Shown here: piece after piece, positions 9,160 through 17,779 of the stretch
Layout of the letters: each line of letters begins with the position of its first letter
How positions within the stretch are numbered: position 1 is the stretch's first letter
Source: Nostoc linckia NIES-25
GTDB lineage: Bacteria; Cyanobacteriota; Cyanobacteriia; Cyanobacteriales; Nostocaceae
Length of the DNA: 64,000 nucleotides
NCBI RefSeq assembly: GCF_002368035.1
Contig: NZ_AP018222.1
Coordinates: 3,512,534 to 3,576,533 of the forward strand
Direction of reading: 5' to 3'
The notes under the pieces: model-generated
Told to the model about the DNA's origin: nothing
Seen by the model: only the letters and a program-made list of their open reading frames with translations
Databases searched by the model: none
Position numbers and translations under genes: made by a program

Positions 9160-10185
9160 TTACTTATCGGTCTTGATCGATTGGTTTCTGGAAAAATCAG
9201 TAGCCCTCGCGATGCGAATTCCTTGGGGCGTAATATGTGCCACCTCTGGAGAAAACTGCATCGGCGATTTTTCTGGTGCCCTAGCCACAGCATCTGCGAT
9301 CCGCAATTGGGTTGGTTCCATTTGCAAGGCCATAATCAGACACGAAAGATTACCTCCGGCACCAGCATGAGCGATTCCACGTAGACGACCCCAGATGATA
9401 ATATCTCCATCTGCAACTACAATACCACCTGGATTGACATCTCCTAAGATAATTACCGTACCAGGATGACGTATTTCTACTCCAGAGCGTACAGTCATTT
9501 CCAAATAAAGGGCATCTGCCTGGGGTATGGCTGTAGCTTTTGGCTCTGTATTTAGGGAAGTTACGGGTTGTAGTTGCTCTACTGAGTAACCAGAGGTGAC
9601 AGCAGCGATCGCAGTTTGCCGACGACTAGTCGAAACCGATACTAATCGCAGCTGGACATCGCTTAAAGCTTCGGCAAGTTCTTGCAACTGTCTGGCATCT
9701 ACTAGGCGATCTTGTGCCATTAGATGCACGGGTGTGTTAAGTATGCGGAAGCGATCGCCAGCGTTCAGGCGCTGTCTGATTTGCTGCCAAATATCAGACC
9801 AACTGACTTCGGATGCAGGTACTTGAGATTCTGAGGGTAAAATTAATAACAGTCGTCCCCCTTCACTCTTCAGCTGGACTTGAATATTCTGATTTACCCG
9901 CTGTCCTATTAATGGTGAGTCACTGCTATTTAAATCAGTCAAGATAGAATTTACGGAATTTGACTCTACATCCGGCTTGGCAGGAGTTGACTCTACTTGT
10001 GCAAGCTCAGTATTTGATTTTAAATACAGCAGCACAGAATTTAACTCAGCATCCGGGAGGATAGAATCCGATTCTAAGTCGGAAACAGTAGCACTTTTCT
10101 CTACCTGGGAATGAATAGAGTTTGGTTCTGCATTAGGAAGTGCAGAATTTGACTTTAGATTGGGTAATGCGGAATCAGAAGTCAT
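9160..10185 (-). CDS. minC: septum site-determining protein MinC with repeat-bearing N terminus
   Basis: Inhibitor of FtsZ polymerisation that works with MinD. The conserved C-terminal beta-helical domain is clear at about 226-330: MTVRSGVEIRHPGTVIILGD, then VNPGGIVVADGDIIIWGRLRG and IAHAGAGGN. A MinC_N-like region lies at about 95-200. The first 85 or so residues are unusual, an acidic Ser/Asn/Leu-rich stretch with a loose period of 9-11 residues (SALPNLKSN, SALPNAEPN, SILPDAELN, SVLLYLKSN). It is the first gene of the min operon; the gap to minD is 265 bases, so minD could also have its own promoter. The start is the only ATG that includes the repeats; a later start would give a normal MinC N terminus. 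Confidence 0.92.
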   Translation of the reverse strand: MTSDSALPNLKSNSALPNAEPNSIHSQVEKSATVSDLESDSILPDAELNSVLLYLKSNTELAQVESTPAKPDVESNSVNSILTDLNSSDSPLIGQRVNQNIQVQLKSEGGRLLLILPSESQVPASEVSWSDIWQQIRQRLNAGDRFRILNTPVHLMAQDRLVDARQLQELAEALSDVQLRLVSVSTSRRQTAIAAVTSGYSVEQLQPVTSLNTEPKATAIPQADALYLEMTVRSGVEIRHPGTVIILGDVNPGGIVVADGDIIIWGRLRGIAHAGAGGNLSCLIMALQMEPTQLRIADAVARAPEKSPMQFSPEVAHITPQGIRIARATDFSRNQSIKTDK

Positions 10186-10526
10186 GCAATATTAGCCAAA
10201 AGACAAGGGACACACCGAATAATTACCAATATTAGATCGTTTGCAAAATCCGACAACATTCTTATAACACTTTGGATTTGAGATTTACGATTGTGTAGTA
10301 TTAGGTTGAACCAAGCTAGGCGTAGCGTCTGGGCAAAAAAACTCGATCGGATAAGATTTTGGGCGCTTTGTATGTCGCAATCATTCTTCTAATTAGTCAA
10401 TAGTTGGACAACAATAAGTTAATTCGTGGAGACAGGGAACAGGATTGGGGGAACAAAAAGTAATGTGTGCGATCGATTCTGCCTAATTATTTATTAGACA
10501 AAAAAGACCTGAGTAGTTGCTTGCAA
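10186..10526. other. intergenic region, no gene seen
   Basis: About 340 bases between minC and the sugar-acid kinase homologue. I see no gene, hairpin or named repeat in it. It presumably contains the minC promoter, which I cannot place. Confidence 0.4.
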
Positions 10527-11873
10527 CTATTCTGTCGAGTTATCACTTAAAGCTGTTTTAGTCAAACGTTGAAAAATTGTTCCCAAAGCATCGGCATCCC
10601 CGACATTACCAGGAAACAGCACCACAGGCAAATCGGGAAACTGGGGATGATTGGATGGCGTTAGCACCATTGAACAACCAGGTAAAATTTGACCGAGTAA
10701 GCGGGCTGAAGTTAAAGCTAGTCCAGTACTCAAGACATCGTTTGAGGTAATACCACCCTTACTAATCAAGAATCCGAGATCGGATGGTAAACTGCGGACA
10801 ATATCCATCAATAAGGCTGAAACCTTGGCCCCAAAATCCAATCGTGTCTTGACATCTTGAAAACTCAGTTCCTGACGGCTGGTATAAACCACTGGTGTTT
10901 TTCCAGCCTCATGTATTAACCGCGTACTTTCCTGAATTTCGCCCAGCAGTACAGCCGATTGATTAGTTTGATTATCAAGTAGTCGCGCTACATCGACTTC
11001 AATTCCCACAGTTCCCTCTACTTGCAACAATGCCTCTAACTGCTGAGTAGTTTTTTTCACATGGGAGCCAACAATCACCGCACCTGGTTTGCCTTGGCGC
11101 ACGTACTGTGCCATGTTTTCAGCTGCGATGGGTTGGGGAGGTAAAGCAGCTAAAGCCGTTAAAATGCTGGCAGCACTGCGAAATAAAAAGCGTTTACCTT
11201 GACTTGCTGCTGTTAATATATCTAGTGCAAAGCGATCGAGGTCGGTTTGAGTTTCACCATCGACCACAGCACACTGATTACTACTCAGTTTTAGCAAGCG
11301 TTTCAGACTACCAGCGCGAATATCAGCTAACAGAAACCGTTCTACTGCTTCGGCCTGAATTTGTCCTTGGGTCTTTTCTTCGACGTACTTTGGTAAGTAA
11401 CTATGATGGTAGCTGAAAACCGAATCGCGGGCAAATTCTGTTTCATGGACTGGGGTAAGTACACCATCAATGATTAAATAATGCACGCTATCACGGGTGA
11501 TGCGTCCGCCCTCAAAGAATGCAGGTACGAGAAAATGGGCATCAAAAGGGCCGAGTTCTTGAGCGATCGCATCTGTTTCAATGGGATAATGTCCGCGCAA
11601 GGTAGAATCAGAACGACTGACAATCAAAAAATCGTCAATTCCTTCAGCCTGCAAAGCAATTTTCAGATTTTGGCAAACTTCTTTCGTGACTGATGCAGCT
11701 GACTCTGGAGTTAGGGATCTCGTGTTAGTCAACACAAAGAAAATCGGTGAATCATCCTGCAACCCACTGCGTAGAGTGTCCACATCCCAGTGCATTAGCA
11801 GCAAGCAGCTGTGGACTGTTTGAGAACCTGTAGGATCGTCATCTAGGACAATTATTTTGGGTTTGTTGCTCAT
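10527..11873 (-). CDS. four-carbon acid sugar kinase family protein
   Basis: A 448-residue protein of the family once called DUF1537, which includes D-erythronate, D-threonate and 3-oxo-tetronate kinases. The N-terminal substrate domain begins KIIVLDDDPTGSQTVHSCLLL and contains LTNTRSL and SRSDSTLRGHYPIETDAI. The C-terminal nucleotide-binding domain contains KPGAVIVGSHVKKTTQQLE, FLISKGGITSNDVLSTGL and PVVLFPGNVGDADAL. Both halves and the length are as expected. No sugar-acid dehydrogenase, aldolase or isomerase partner is adjacent, so the substrate cannot be deduced from context. Confidence 0.9.
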   Translation of the reverse strand: MSNKPKIIVLDDDPTGSQTVHSCLLLMHWDVDTLRSGLQDDSPIFFVLTNTRSLTPESAASVTKEVCQNLKIALQAEGIDDFLIVSRSDSTLRGHYPIETDAIAQELGPFDAHFLVPAFFEGGRITRDSVHYLIIDGVLTPVHETEFARDSVFSYHHSYLPKYVEEKTQGQIQAEAVERFLLADIRAGSLKRLLKLSSNQCAVVDGETQTDLDRFALDILTAASQGKRFLFRSAASILTALAALPPQPIAAENMAQYVRQGKPGAVIVGSHVKKTTQQLEALLQVEGTVGIEVDVARLLDNQTNQSAVLLGEIQESTRLIHEAGKTPVVYTSRQELSFQDVKTRLDFGAKVSALLMDIVRSLPSDLGFLISKGGITSNDVLSTGLALTSARLLGQILPGCSMVLTPSNHPQFPDLPVVLFPGNVGDADALGTIFQRLTKTALSDNSTE

Positions 11874-11955
11874 TTAAATGAAGGGCGATTGTTTTCTGGG
11901 AAGGTATTGGGCGACTATAAGTCGCTACTATACAAGCAAAGTCCACCTCCGTGGA

Positions 11956-12111
11956 CTAATACAAAATCAAGGTTTTCTAACCTGCGGAGGCAGGTTTTGT
12001 CTGTGTAGCCGTGACTTCTAGTCGCCCAAGCTACTAATATAAAATCAAGGGTTTTCTAACCTGCGGAGGCAGGTTTTGTCTGTGTAGCCGTGACTTCTAG
12101 TCGCCCAAGCT
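11956..12111. repeat. two-copy tandem repeat, unit about 78 bp
   Basis: Two nearly identical units (11956-12033 and 12034-12111) start CTAATAYAAAATCAAGG, contain the hairpin AACCTGCGGAGGCAGGTT, and end AGTCGCCCAAGCT. A related hairpin GTCCACCTCCGTGGAC lies just before them at 11941-11956. They fill the gap between two minus-strand genes and have no coding capacity. Confidence 0.85.
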
Positions 12112-12125
12112 TTAGAAACATTTTC

Positions 12126-12788
12126 TTAGCCTTTGTGCAATTTTCTAATTTCTGCTTGCACATCGATCGCAATCTGCAATGATTGATTTAAAAATTGAGC
12201 GTATTCACCTGCTTGACTGCTAACTTGTAAAGCTTGGAGACTAGCTAAATTATTGACAAATAACTCTTGATTACTAGCAAGCAAATTTTTATTATCTCGC
12301 AAAATTCGTTCCGTTTTCAGAGCGCGGACTAAATCTTCCCGAATCAGTTGCAAGGCAGATGTGACTCGATCTCGGTCATGGATATTGCTTTCTACATTTC
12401 CTGATGCTGCCAATTGGTCATTGATATCGATGGCGCTAATCAGGTCATGATATTTATCAACTTCATCTAAAAGTATTGTCAGTCCTTCAGGAAAGGTCAA
12501 CTGTCGCCAGAGCGATCGCCCCACCAATATCGGGATTGGCACTAGAATTAGTAAAAGAATTCCAAATTTAATTGAAGATCCGATTGTTGGCAAAATAATA
12601 AACGCATAAACAAAGCCAACGATAATTGGCGTTAGCGCCAGCGTCACCAGCATTTCATTGATCAAAAACCCCAATCGCTTCTTGCGATCTCGCAAAACAG
12701 AGGGCCGAAAAACGTCTTCTGGGTCGAACCCAGTCAAGCGTCTCAGTTCCCCTTTACTAATTTCCAAGCCTATTAAGTCCGGCTGCAC
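12126..12788 (-). CDS. cyanobacterial hypothetical membrane protein with two transmembrane helices
   Basis: Not a family I can name. The chosen GTG start at 12786-12788 has AGGAG ten bases upstream and gives about 220 residues; an upstream TTG would add nine. Two adjacent hydrophobic helices (LVTLALTPIIVGFVYAFIILPTI and FGILLLILVPIPILVGRSLW, within about 40-100) follow a basic KKRLGFLINEM stretch. The C-terminal 120 residues are polar and helical, probably coiled-coil and cytoplasmic (LLDEVDKYHDLISAIDIN, ALQLIREDLVRALKTERIL, ending DVQAEIRKLHKG). It may be a membrane-tethered scaffold; that is speculation. It appears monocistronic. Confidence 0.75.
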   Translation of the reverse strand: MQPDLIGLEISKGELRRLTGFDPEDVFRPSVLRDRKKRLGFLINEMLVTLALTPIIVGFVYAFIILPTIGSSIKFGILLLILVPIPILVGRSLWRQLTFPEGLTILLDEVDKYHDLISAIDINDQLAASGNVESNIHDRDRVTSALQLIREDLVRALKTERILRDNKNLLASNQELFVNNLASLQALQVSSQAGEYAQFLNQSLQIAIDVQAEIRKLHKG

Positions 12789-12986
12789 GGCTGGATAACT
12801 CCTATGGAAACCCAAGTTGCGTATTTATTTTAATCGGGTTTGGTAGAGAAGCAATAAGTGGTTACTTATGTTTAAACTAAATCTACCGTTAGAGAATAGG
12901 CAGAACATTTAAATTTAGCCATACATCGTTGAGTCAGGGATTGAGTGAGTCTGGTGTTTAATTATTGTGATATTTGCCAAATGCCA

Positions 12987-13454
12987 TCACCCAGGAAACC
13001 AATTTTCATCTAAAATTTGTTCTAAAGAGCCAATGGGTATCACAGGGAATATGTCAATAGCAAGTTGAGAGCGATCGCTTGCTTCTGTCCTTGCATCTTG
13101 ATAACATTCATCAAATATTTCTAAAATGTAAGGTTTCAAGCTAGGGCTATCTTTGAGTCGTTCCTTAATCTCTCTACGAAATGTCCTGATTTCGCCTTTC
13201 CAATGCCCTTCATTTCGCTCTCGTTCCCTATCCCAATATATGAGCTTAAGCAGATGTTCCAAAAGTCGAATCAACAAACTTTTTATCTCTCGCTTCTCGC
13301 TCCTACCCATAGATTCTAATTCTTCCAACAAATTATCTAAATCCACAGCAGAAAACTGTCCAGCGCGAAGTTGATTGATTGTTGTCCTCAGCCACAGATA
13401 ATAATCTCGATCATATAAACTTTGAGTTGCTGGTTGTATTATTGGTGTCACCAT
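12987..13454 (-). CDS. DUF29 family protein
   Basis: A 155-residue soluble, helix-rich protein of the DUF29 family, abundant in cyanobacteria and of unknown function. Signature features are LYDRDYYLWLRTTINQLRAGQF at the N terminus, DLDNLLEELESMGRSEKREIKSLL, and LLKLIYWDRERERNEGHWKGEIRTFRREI. It is full length. A decayed copy with an internal deletion lies at 20169-20320, matching both ends of this gene, so the family has moved or duplicated locally. Confidence 0.9.
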   Translation of the reverse strand: MVTPIIQPATQSLYDRDYYLWLRTTINQLRAGQFSAVDLDNLLEELESMGRSEKREIKSLLIRLLEHLLKLIYWDRERERNEGHWKGEIRTFRREIKERLKDSPSLKPYILEIFDECYQDARTEASDRSQLAIDIFPVIPIGSLEQILDENWFPG

Positions 13455-13543
13455 ACAATAGCCAAACTCCTACTATTTTTTGAAATCACCTCAATTGAGC
13501 TTCTATACAATTGGAAGCCCAAAATTTATTTAGCCAGCTCGAC

Positions 13544-15490
13544 TTAGGGTAAACGCCAACTTAGTGTAACTTGCACCCCGCCATCGGGTAAAGTTAAGAT
13601 TTCCCATGCACCATTTGGAAGTTCAGCAGCGATCGCATTCATCATTTTAGTGCCATAGCCTCCTTTTGGGCGTTCATCGGTAGTAGATTTGATAACTGAG
13701 GCATTATTGGCGATCGCTAAAGTACATCTGTCCCCCTGTTGCTCTAGACTAATACACACTTGGGTAGCAGTACCGTGAGGTGGTTGGGCGTGTTGGATTA
13801 CATTATTGAGTGCTTCGCGGAAAAAGCGGTAAATTTCCTCTCTGTGTTCAATCCAAACACTGTTTAATTCTGGTTCTTGGAGAGGCTGAAGTTCTTTAAT
13901 CACTGTTAAAGTTAACTTTCCAGAATTGACTAAATCTTGCAGTGTAGTGCTAATTCCTACATCTAACCCTTGTCGTAATGCTGGAGTCACCTCCATTTTC
14001 TCAGCTAAACCACGAATGTTATATAATTTATCCCTAATTTCCTGACCTAAAACTGTCAACTTGTCTAAAATTGAATCGACATCTAAATCAGGTTCCAATT
14101 CAATTTTGTCCATCACTAGCTTCAAATCTTGTAAAGCCCCATCATGGATATCAGAAGCAGTGCGATGGAGGATTTTGCGGGTACGCGAAAGAATAGCTTC
14201 TTGTTCAGCTGCTTTTAGTTGGGTAATTTGATAGTTTTGCAGAATAATAACTTCTTTTTGTCGTCTAAAAATGAAATAGATAAAAATAGATATTCCTGTT
14301 GCTATCCACACCAAAATAGGCAAAATAATTGATAATATCCACTTAGATTTCCAGACAATTAAACATCCTCCAAAGTAAGCGCCAAATACTGCCAAAACTA
14401 GCCATAATAAACGCCAACTTTGATAACTAGAAATACCAGCACTGATAAAAACTGCCCCCAAAATAATAATTATCAACTCGACCCATTGCGGCGGAATTTG
14501 TAAAAATGAATCTGTCATCAAACTGGCCATGAGGTTGGCCTGAATTTCTACGCCGGCCATGCTGTCGCCGAAGGGCGACAGCATGGCCATTGTGTGTATG
14601 TTGTTCCCTTCTGAAAAGCCAATGAAAACAACCTTATGGCGTACTTTTTGAGATAGTTGGCTAGGAGACACAACCAAACATTTTTTTTCTTTGTTGGGCT
14701 GACAAATAGATGCCACCTCTAGAGAAGGAAAAGTTCCTGTCTTACCCCAAAAGTTAATTTCTACCTGAGTTGTAATTTTAGCAAGTCGTGAAGAGAGAGG
14801 AATTTTTTGCTCTTGTTGTTCAAACTTTTCTAAAGCTAAAAGAGCAGCAGATTTAAAAGTTTTAACTTGATTATTTTCTTGCGAGATAAAGAACTGACCA
14901 ACTAAATGAGAGCGTCGAGCAGTACTACTTAAATTCTTCGGAAACTCTGCTTCTGGTTCGTATTCAAAAAAACCCTGAATAGTATCAGGTCGAATTAAAG
15001 GTTGAAGTTGTTCGTCATCAAAAGGCAGTAGATGATTATAAATTAAAAAATTTGGGTTTTTATAATTAGAGATTGGATTGGTGCGCGTCACTAAAACAAG
15101 TTTATCACTATGATTTTGCACCAGATTTTTTAAAGGTCTATTTATTGGCTCAGTAATTTTGATGGGGTACTCAAACTCTAGTGGTTCTCGCCAGTCATTG
15201 CGGAGGTTTAAAACGACGACAGATGCACCTGCTTCTAAAAGATGCTTAACTAAATCTGCATAGAAAGCTCGTCCTAAAGATAGCTTTTGATTTGCTAAAT
15301 CCTTTGTTTGAATTTTCACTAGAATAATTTCTTTAGGCGGAGATTTTGGGTGATGCCATCTCAGCAAAGTATCCTGAAGCTGTAACTCCAATTTCTGAAC
15401 TAAAGGAATTTGCGAGAAAATGAAATTGTAAAATACACCGCAACCAATTCCTAAACTGAGAAACTTAAATTGCCAACCTCTGCGCGACAT
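13544..15490 (-). CDS. CHASE2-domain sensor histidine kinase (HisKA_3/NarX-type)
   Basis: A membrane sensor kinase of 648 residues. An N-terminal hydrophobic segment (about 10-28) leads into an extracytoplasmic CHASE2 domain (about 30-335, with VVFIGFSEGN and SMAGVEIQANLMASLM). Three transmembrane helices follow (about 338-354, 362-379, 387-408). The dimerisation/phosphoacceptor segment is ASDIHDGALQDLKLVMDKIE (H449 predicted), and the HATPase has FREALNNVIQHAQ and GGYGTKMMNAIAAELPNG. It sits four bases downstream of a small exported protein gene, so the pair is probably one operon. A candidate partner regulator is at 19479. A perfect 15-bp palindrome inside the coding sequence (14555-14588) encodes MLSPFGDS within CHASE2. 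Confidence 0.92.
   Translation of the reverse strand: MSRRGWQFKFLSLGIGCGVFYNFIFSQIPLVQKLELQLQDTLLRWHHPKSPPKEIILVKIQTKDLANQKLSLGRAFYADLVKHLLEAGASVVVLNLRNDWREPLEFEYPIKITEPINRPLKNLVQNHSDKLVLVTRTNPISNYKNPNFLIYNHLLPFDDEQLQPLIRPDTIQGFFEYEPEAEFPKNLSSTARRSHLVGQFFISQENNQVKTFKSAALLALEKFEQQEQKIPLSSRLAKITTQVEINFWGKTGTFPSLEVASICQPNKEKKCLVVSPSQLSQKVRHKVVFIGFSEGNNIHTMAMLSPFGDSMAGVEIQANLMASLMTDSFLQIPPQWVELIIIILGAVFISAGISSYQSWRLLWLVLAVFGAYFGGCLIVWKSKWILSIILPILVWIATGISIFIYFIFRRQKEVIILQNYQITQLKAAEQEAILSRTRKILHRTASDIHDGALQDLKLVMDKIELEPDLDVDSILDKLTVLGQEIRDKLYNIRGLAEKMEVTPALRQGLDVGISTTLQDLVNSGKLTLTVIKELQPLQEPELNSVWIEHREEIYRFFREALNNVIQHAQPPHGTATQVCISLEQQGDRCTLAIANNASVIKSTTDERPKGGYGTKMMNAIAAELPNGAWEILTLPDGGVQVTLSWRLP
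14555..14588. repeat. perfect 15-bp palindrome inside the CHASE2 kinase gene
   Basis: GGCCATGCTGTCGCC (14555-14569) and its exact reverse complement (14574-14588) are separated by four bases. It encodes the MAMLSPFGDSMA part of the sensor domain; the duplicated Met-Ala on both sides suggests an in-frame insertion. Confidence 0.8.
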
Positions 15491-15494
15491 CTGG

Positions 15495-15857
15495 TTACGG
15501 TTTGGGAAAGAGACGATAGCGAATAATCCGATCGGGATTATTTTGGGACAAGCTGACTCCTAACTCATTCCCTGTTTGGACAAACTGCCAAGTTCCAGCA
15601 TTCATATTTACAGTTCCATTGAGACCAGTGGAGTTATTTAGCTGGAATGGTGGCTCATTTTTTGAAGGGCCAGAGACGAATTGCACATTGTTGTCTTTAA
15701 CCTCCAATTTTAACTCAACTAAGCCACCTTCACCTGCACCACTGACAATTCTGCCTGTTCCTGACCAAATTTGTTGAGCAAAGGCGGGTGAGGTGAGTCC
15801 GCACAGTAAAGAAACTGTGGTGAGGATAACATACAGTTTTTGTATAAGCAATTTCAT
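15495..15857 (-). CDS. small exported protein, unknown function
   Basis: A 120-residue protein with a clear signal peptide: basic MKLLIQK, a hydrophobic core LYVILTTVSLLCGLTS, and a probable AFA-Q cleavage site near residue 28. The mature part (IWSGTGRIVSGAGEGGLVELKLEVKDNN...RIIRYRLFPKP) looks all-beta, with Gly/Asn-rich turns. I know no family name. It lies four bases upstream of the CHASE2 kinase gene, so it is very probably co-transcribed and may act near that sensor in the periplasm, but this is only context. Confidence 0.8.
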   Translation of the reverse strand: MKLLIQKLYVILTTVSLLCGLTSPAFAQQIWSGTGRIVSGAGEGGLVELKLEVKDNNVQFVSGPSKNEPPFQLNNSTGLNGTVNMNAGTWQFVQTGNELGVSLSQNNPDRIIRYRLFPKP

Positions 15858-16076
15858 AATTGGAACCTAAATCAGGATAGCCCGGAGAAAATCATGCTCT
15901 CACACTTAGCAAAATAGGGTTTTGAGATGGGTTCGTAAGTCTGCAAATTATTTTGCGGGAGTTCGCAAAGTTTTCTGCGGTGATACTCGTAGATTTTCTG
16001 AGTGGGTAAAACTAATCTCAGTAAAAGCAACAGGTTAGACCTGAATGGCGATCGCACTTTCCACTACACGTCATTC

Positions 16077-16109
16077 AGATCCCCGACTTCTTGAAGAAGT
16101 CGGGGATCT
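16077..16109. repeat. REP-like palindrome, family A copy 1
   Basis: Half-site AGATCCCCGACTTCTT followed by its inverse, 33 bases in all. Preceded by the shared lead GCACTTTCCACTACACGTCA seen at other copies around the RAYT-type transposase gene. Confidence 0.9.
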
Positions 16110-16179
16110 AGGCGAAGCGATCGCTTTCTCGAACTAATAACTTAGTAATTCACAGTATTTTTTTTGGAGTAACAAGCAA

Positions 16180-16704
16180 ATGATTAAGAATATAAAGTCA
16201 CTGAAGAAGTTATTTATCTTATCTGGGCTGTCAGGAGTTTTATCAGCTTATGTTTTAGGCACAGGTTTTACTCTACTCCCGTCTTCCATCAATTCAAGTG
16301 CTTTAGCCGAAAACCCTAACAATCTTCAGGTTGACTTTCCTGAGTTTGGAAGTACCATGAACTACGATCGCGCCAAAGGAACGTGTACTGTAATCAGTAA
16401 ATCTCGTGAGCTTGCTCAGACAATTTATTGTCGTAACAGTTGGACACAAATTGCTTATGCAGGGAGAAGAATTATTTTTTACGATCGCAATGCTAGAGAG
16501 ATAGAAATTCACGTTGTCAATCCTCCAGATGGCACTATTGGAAGCACACTCACGAAATATGGTCCTGCTCAAAAGGTTCGTGGAACATGGGCAACAATCA
16601 CTCACATCGGTAACGGAGTTTTCAGGTTCACAGACGACAACGGCAAATTCTGGGATTACACGATTAGTGCAAAGGACTTCAATCTAGTACCAGTCAGAAA
16701 ATAA
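16180..16704 (+). CDS. exported hypothetical protein
   Basis: A 174-residue protein with a long signal peptide: MIKNIKSLKKLF, then hydrophobic ILSGLSGVLSAYVLGTGFTLL, with probable cleavage after ALA near residue 43-44 (SSALAENP). The mature domain (LQVDFPEFGSTMNYDRAKGTCTVISKSRELAQTIY and on) contains two cysteines that could form a disulphide, and is beta-rich with repeated aromatic residues. The family is not recognised. It is monocistronic, lying between REP-like palindromes on both sides, and divergent from the kinase operon. TTTTTTTTGGAGTAAC upstream supplies a GGAG ribosome site. Confidence 0.8.
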   Translation: MIKNIKSLKKLFILSGLSGVLSAYVLGTGFTLLPSSINSSALAENPNNLQVDFPEFGSTMNYDRAKGTCTVISKSRELAQTIYCRNSWTQIAYAGRRIIFYDRNAREIEIHVVNPPDGTIGSTLTKYGPAQKVRGTWATITHIGNGVFRFTDDNGKFWDYTISAKDFNLVPVRK

Positions 16705-16882
16705 GAGTTATTTGTAGGTTGGGTGGAGTAAAGCGAAACCTCACATGATACTTTCCCATAACACAATAATTTCATGCGATGCCTACGACGGTAAATTACG
16801 CACTTTTCACTACATGTCATTCAGTTATTTGTAGCGACTGTCTTGATAATCAAGCGATCGCACTTTCCACTACATGTCATTG

Positions 16883-16915
16883 AGATCCCCGACTTCTTGA
16901 AGAAGTCGGGGATCT
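16883..16915. repeat. REP-like palindrome, family A copy 2
   Basis: Same 33-base palindrome as at 16077, with the lead GCACTTTCCACTACATGTCA and trailing AGTCTCCC. Copies 2 and 3 lie 90 bases apart in direct orientation. Confidence 0.9.
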
Positions 16916-16972
16916 AGTCTCCCAGATAACACGATGATTTTAGGCGATCGCACTTTCCACTACACGTCATTC

Positions 16973-17005
16973 AGATCCCCGACTTCTCTAAGAAGTCGGG
17001 GATCT
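16973..17005. repeat. REP-like palindrome, family A copy 3
   Basis: Same element as copy 2, with one loop change (TTCTCTAAGAA). It ends 12 bases before the stop codon of the RAYT-type transposase on the opposite strand. Confidence 0.9.
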
Positions 17006-17016
17006 AGTCTCCCAAG

Positions 17017-17595
17017 CTAATCGTCTATCAACAGTCTTTTGAAGCCAGTGCTATCAGGTAGGTTACGATCCGCCAAAAATTGCTGATAAGCTGACTCTTG
17101 GTCAATCTGCGTTTTAATATACTCTGTTTTGGGTAGTGTTCCTGCTCGTAAACCTACATACTCCAAATAACTGGAAAACTCCCATTCTCCGGGTTGCTGT
17201 ACCAGTCCTGCTTTCACTGGATTTAGATGAATGTAGCGTGAGAGATTGACAAGGTAATCAGTTTGTAAAACTTCAATACTTTGAAACCTTCCCTGAAATA
17301 ATACGCCAGAGCGATTAAAACGCTTATTAATTGCCTTTGTGTAGGCAAGAGAGAGAGATTTCATAGCATCAGACAGGGTTTCATCTCTCAAATAAACCAA
17401 AAAATGATAATGATTGGGCATTAAACAGTAAGCAACGATATCTACTGCATTTGTGATGAGATATTCCTTTATTAATCGGAGAAAATAAATATAGTTTTCA
17501 CGTTCAAAGAAAATTGTTTGGCGATTGTTACCCCGATTATAGATATGATAAAAGTTGCCAATTTGTAAAGTAATTTGTCGTCGTGGCATAGGCAA
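17017..17595 (-). CDS. REP-associated tyrosine transposase (RAYT), IS200-like Y1 family
   Basis: A 192-residue single-domain transposase of the Y1 HUH type. It has FYHIYNRGNNRQTIFFERENYIYFL at the N terminus and the metal-binding HUH motif in YCLMPNHYHFLVYL (about 58-71). SLSLAYTKAINKRFNRSGVLFQGRF and LSRYIHLNPVKAGLVQQPGEWEFSSY are highly characteristic of RAYTs. Such proteins cut and join single-stranded DNA at REP hairpins. Six copies of one palindrome lie within 2.5 kb, including copies hugging both ends of this gene (16973-17005 and 17646-17678), which is the classic RAYT/REP arrangement. No frameshift or stop is seen, so it may be active. Confidence 0.92.
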   Translation of the reverse strand: MPMPRRQITLQIGNFYHIYNRGNNRQTIFFERENYIYFLRLIKEYLITNAVDIVAYCLMPNHYHFLVYLRDETLSDAMKSLSLAYTKAINKRFNRSGVLFQGRFQSIEVLQTDYLVNLSRYIHLNPVKAGLVQQPGEWEFSSYLEYVGLRAGTLPKTEYIKTQIDQESAYQQFLADRNLPDSTGFKRLLIDD

Positions 17596-17645
17596 GAATC
17601 TGAGGTATTGCCTTTAGTATTCCCTTTTAATACCTCAGTTACTTC

Positions 17646-17678
17646 AGATCCCCGACTTCTTAAAGAAGTCGGGGATCT
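17646..17678. repeat. REP-like palindrome, family A copy 4
   Basis: The same 33-base palindrome, 50 bases upstream of the transposase start. It is followed by the GCGATGCCTACGGCGGTATA repeat at 17686. The usual CACTTTCCACTACA lead is replaced here, so only the core is shared. Confidence 0.9.
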
Positions 17679-17779
17679 AGAGGAAGCGATGCCTACGGCG
17701 GTATAACTACGCACTTTATTAAACTTTTGTCCAGCATGATTATTGTACAAATACTTTCTAGGACTAAAAACTAGACAAT

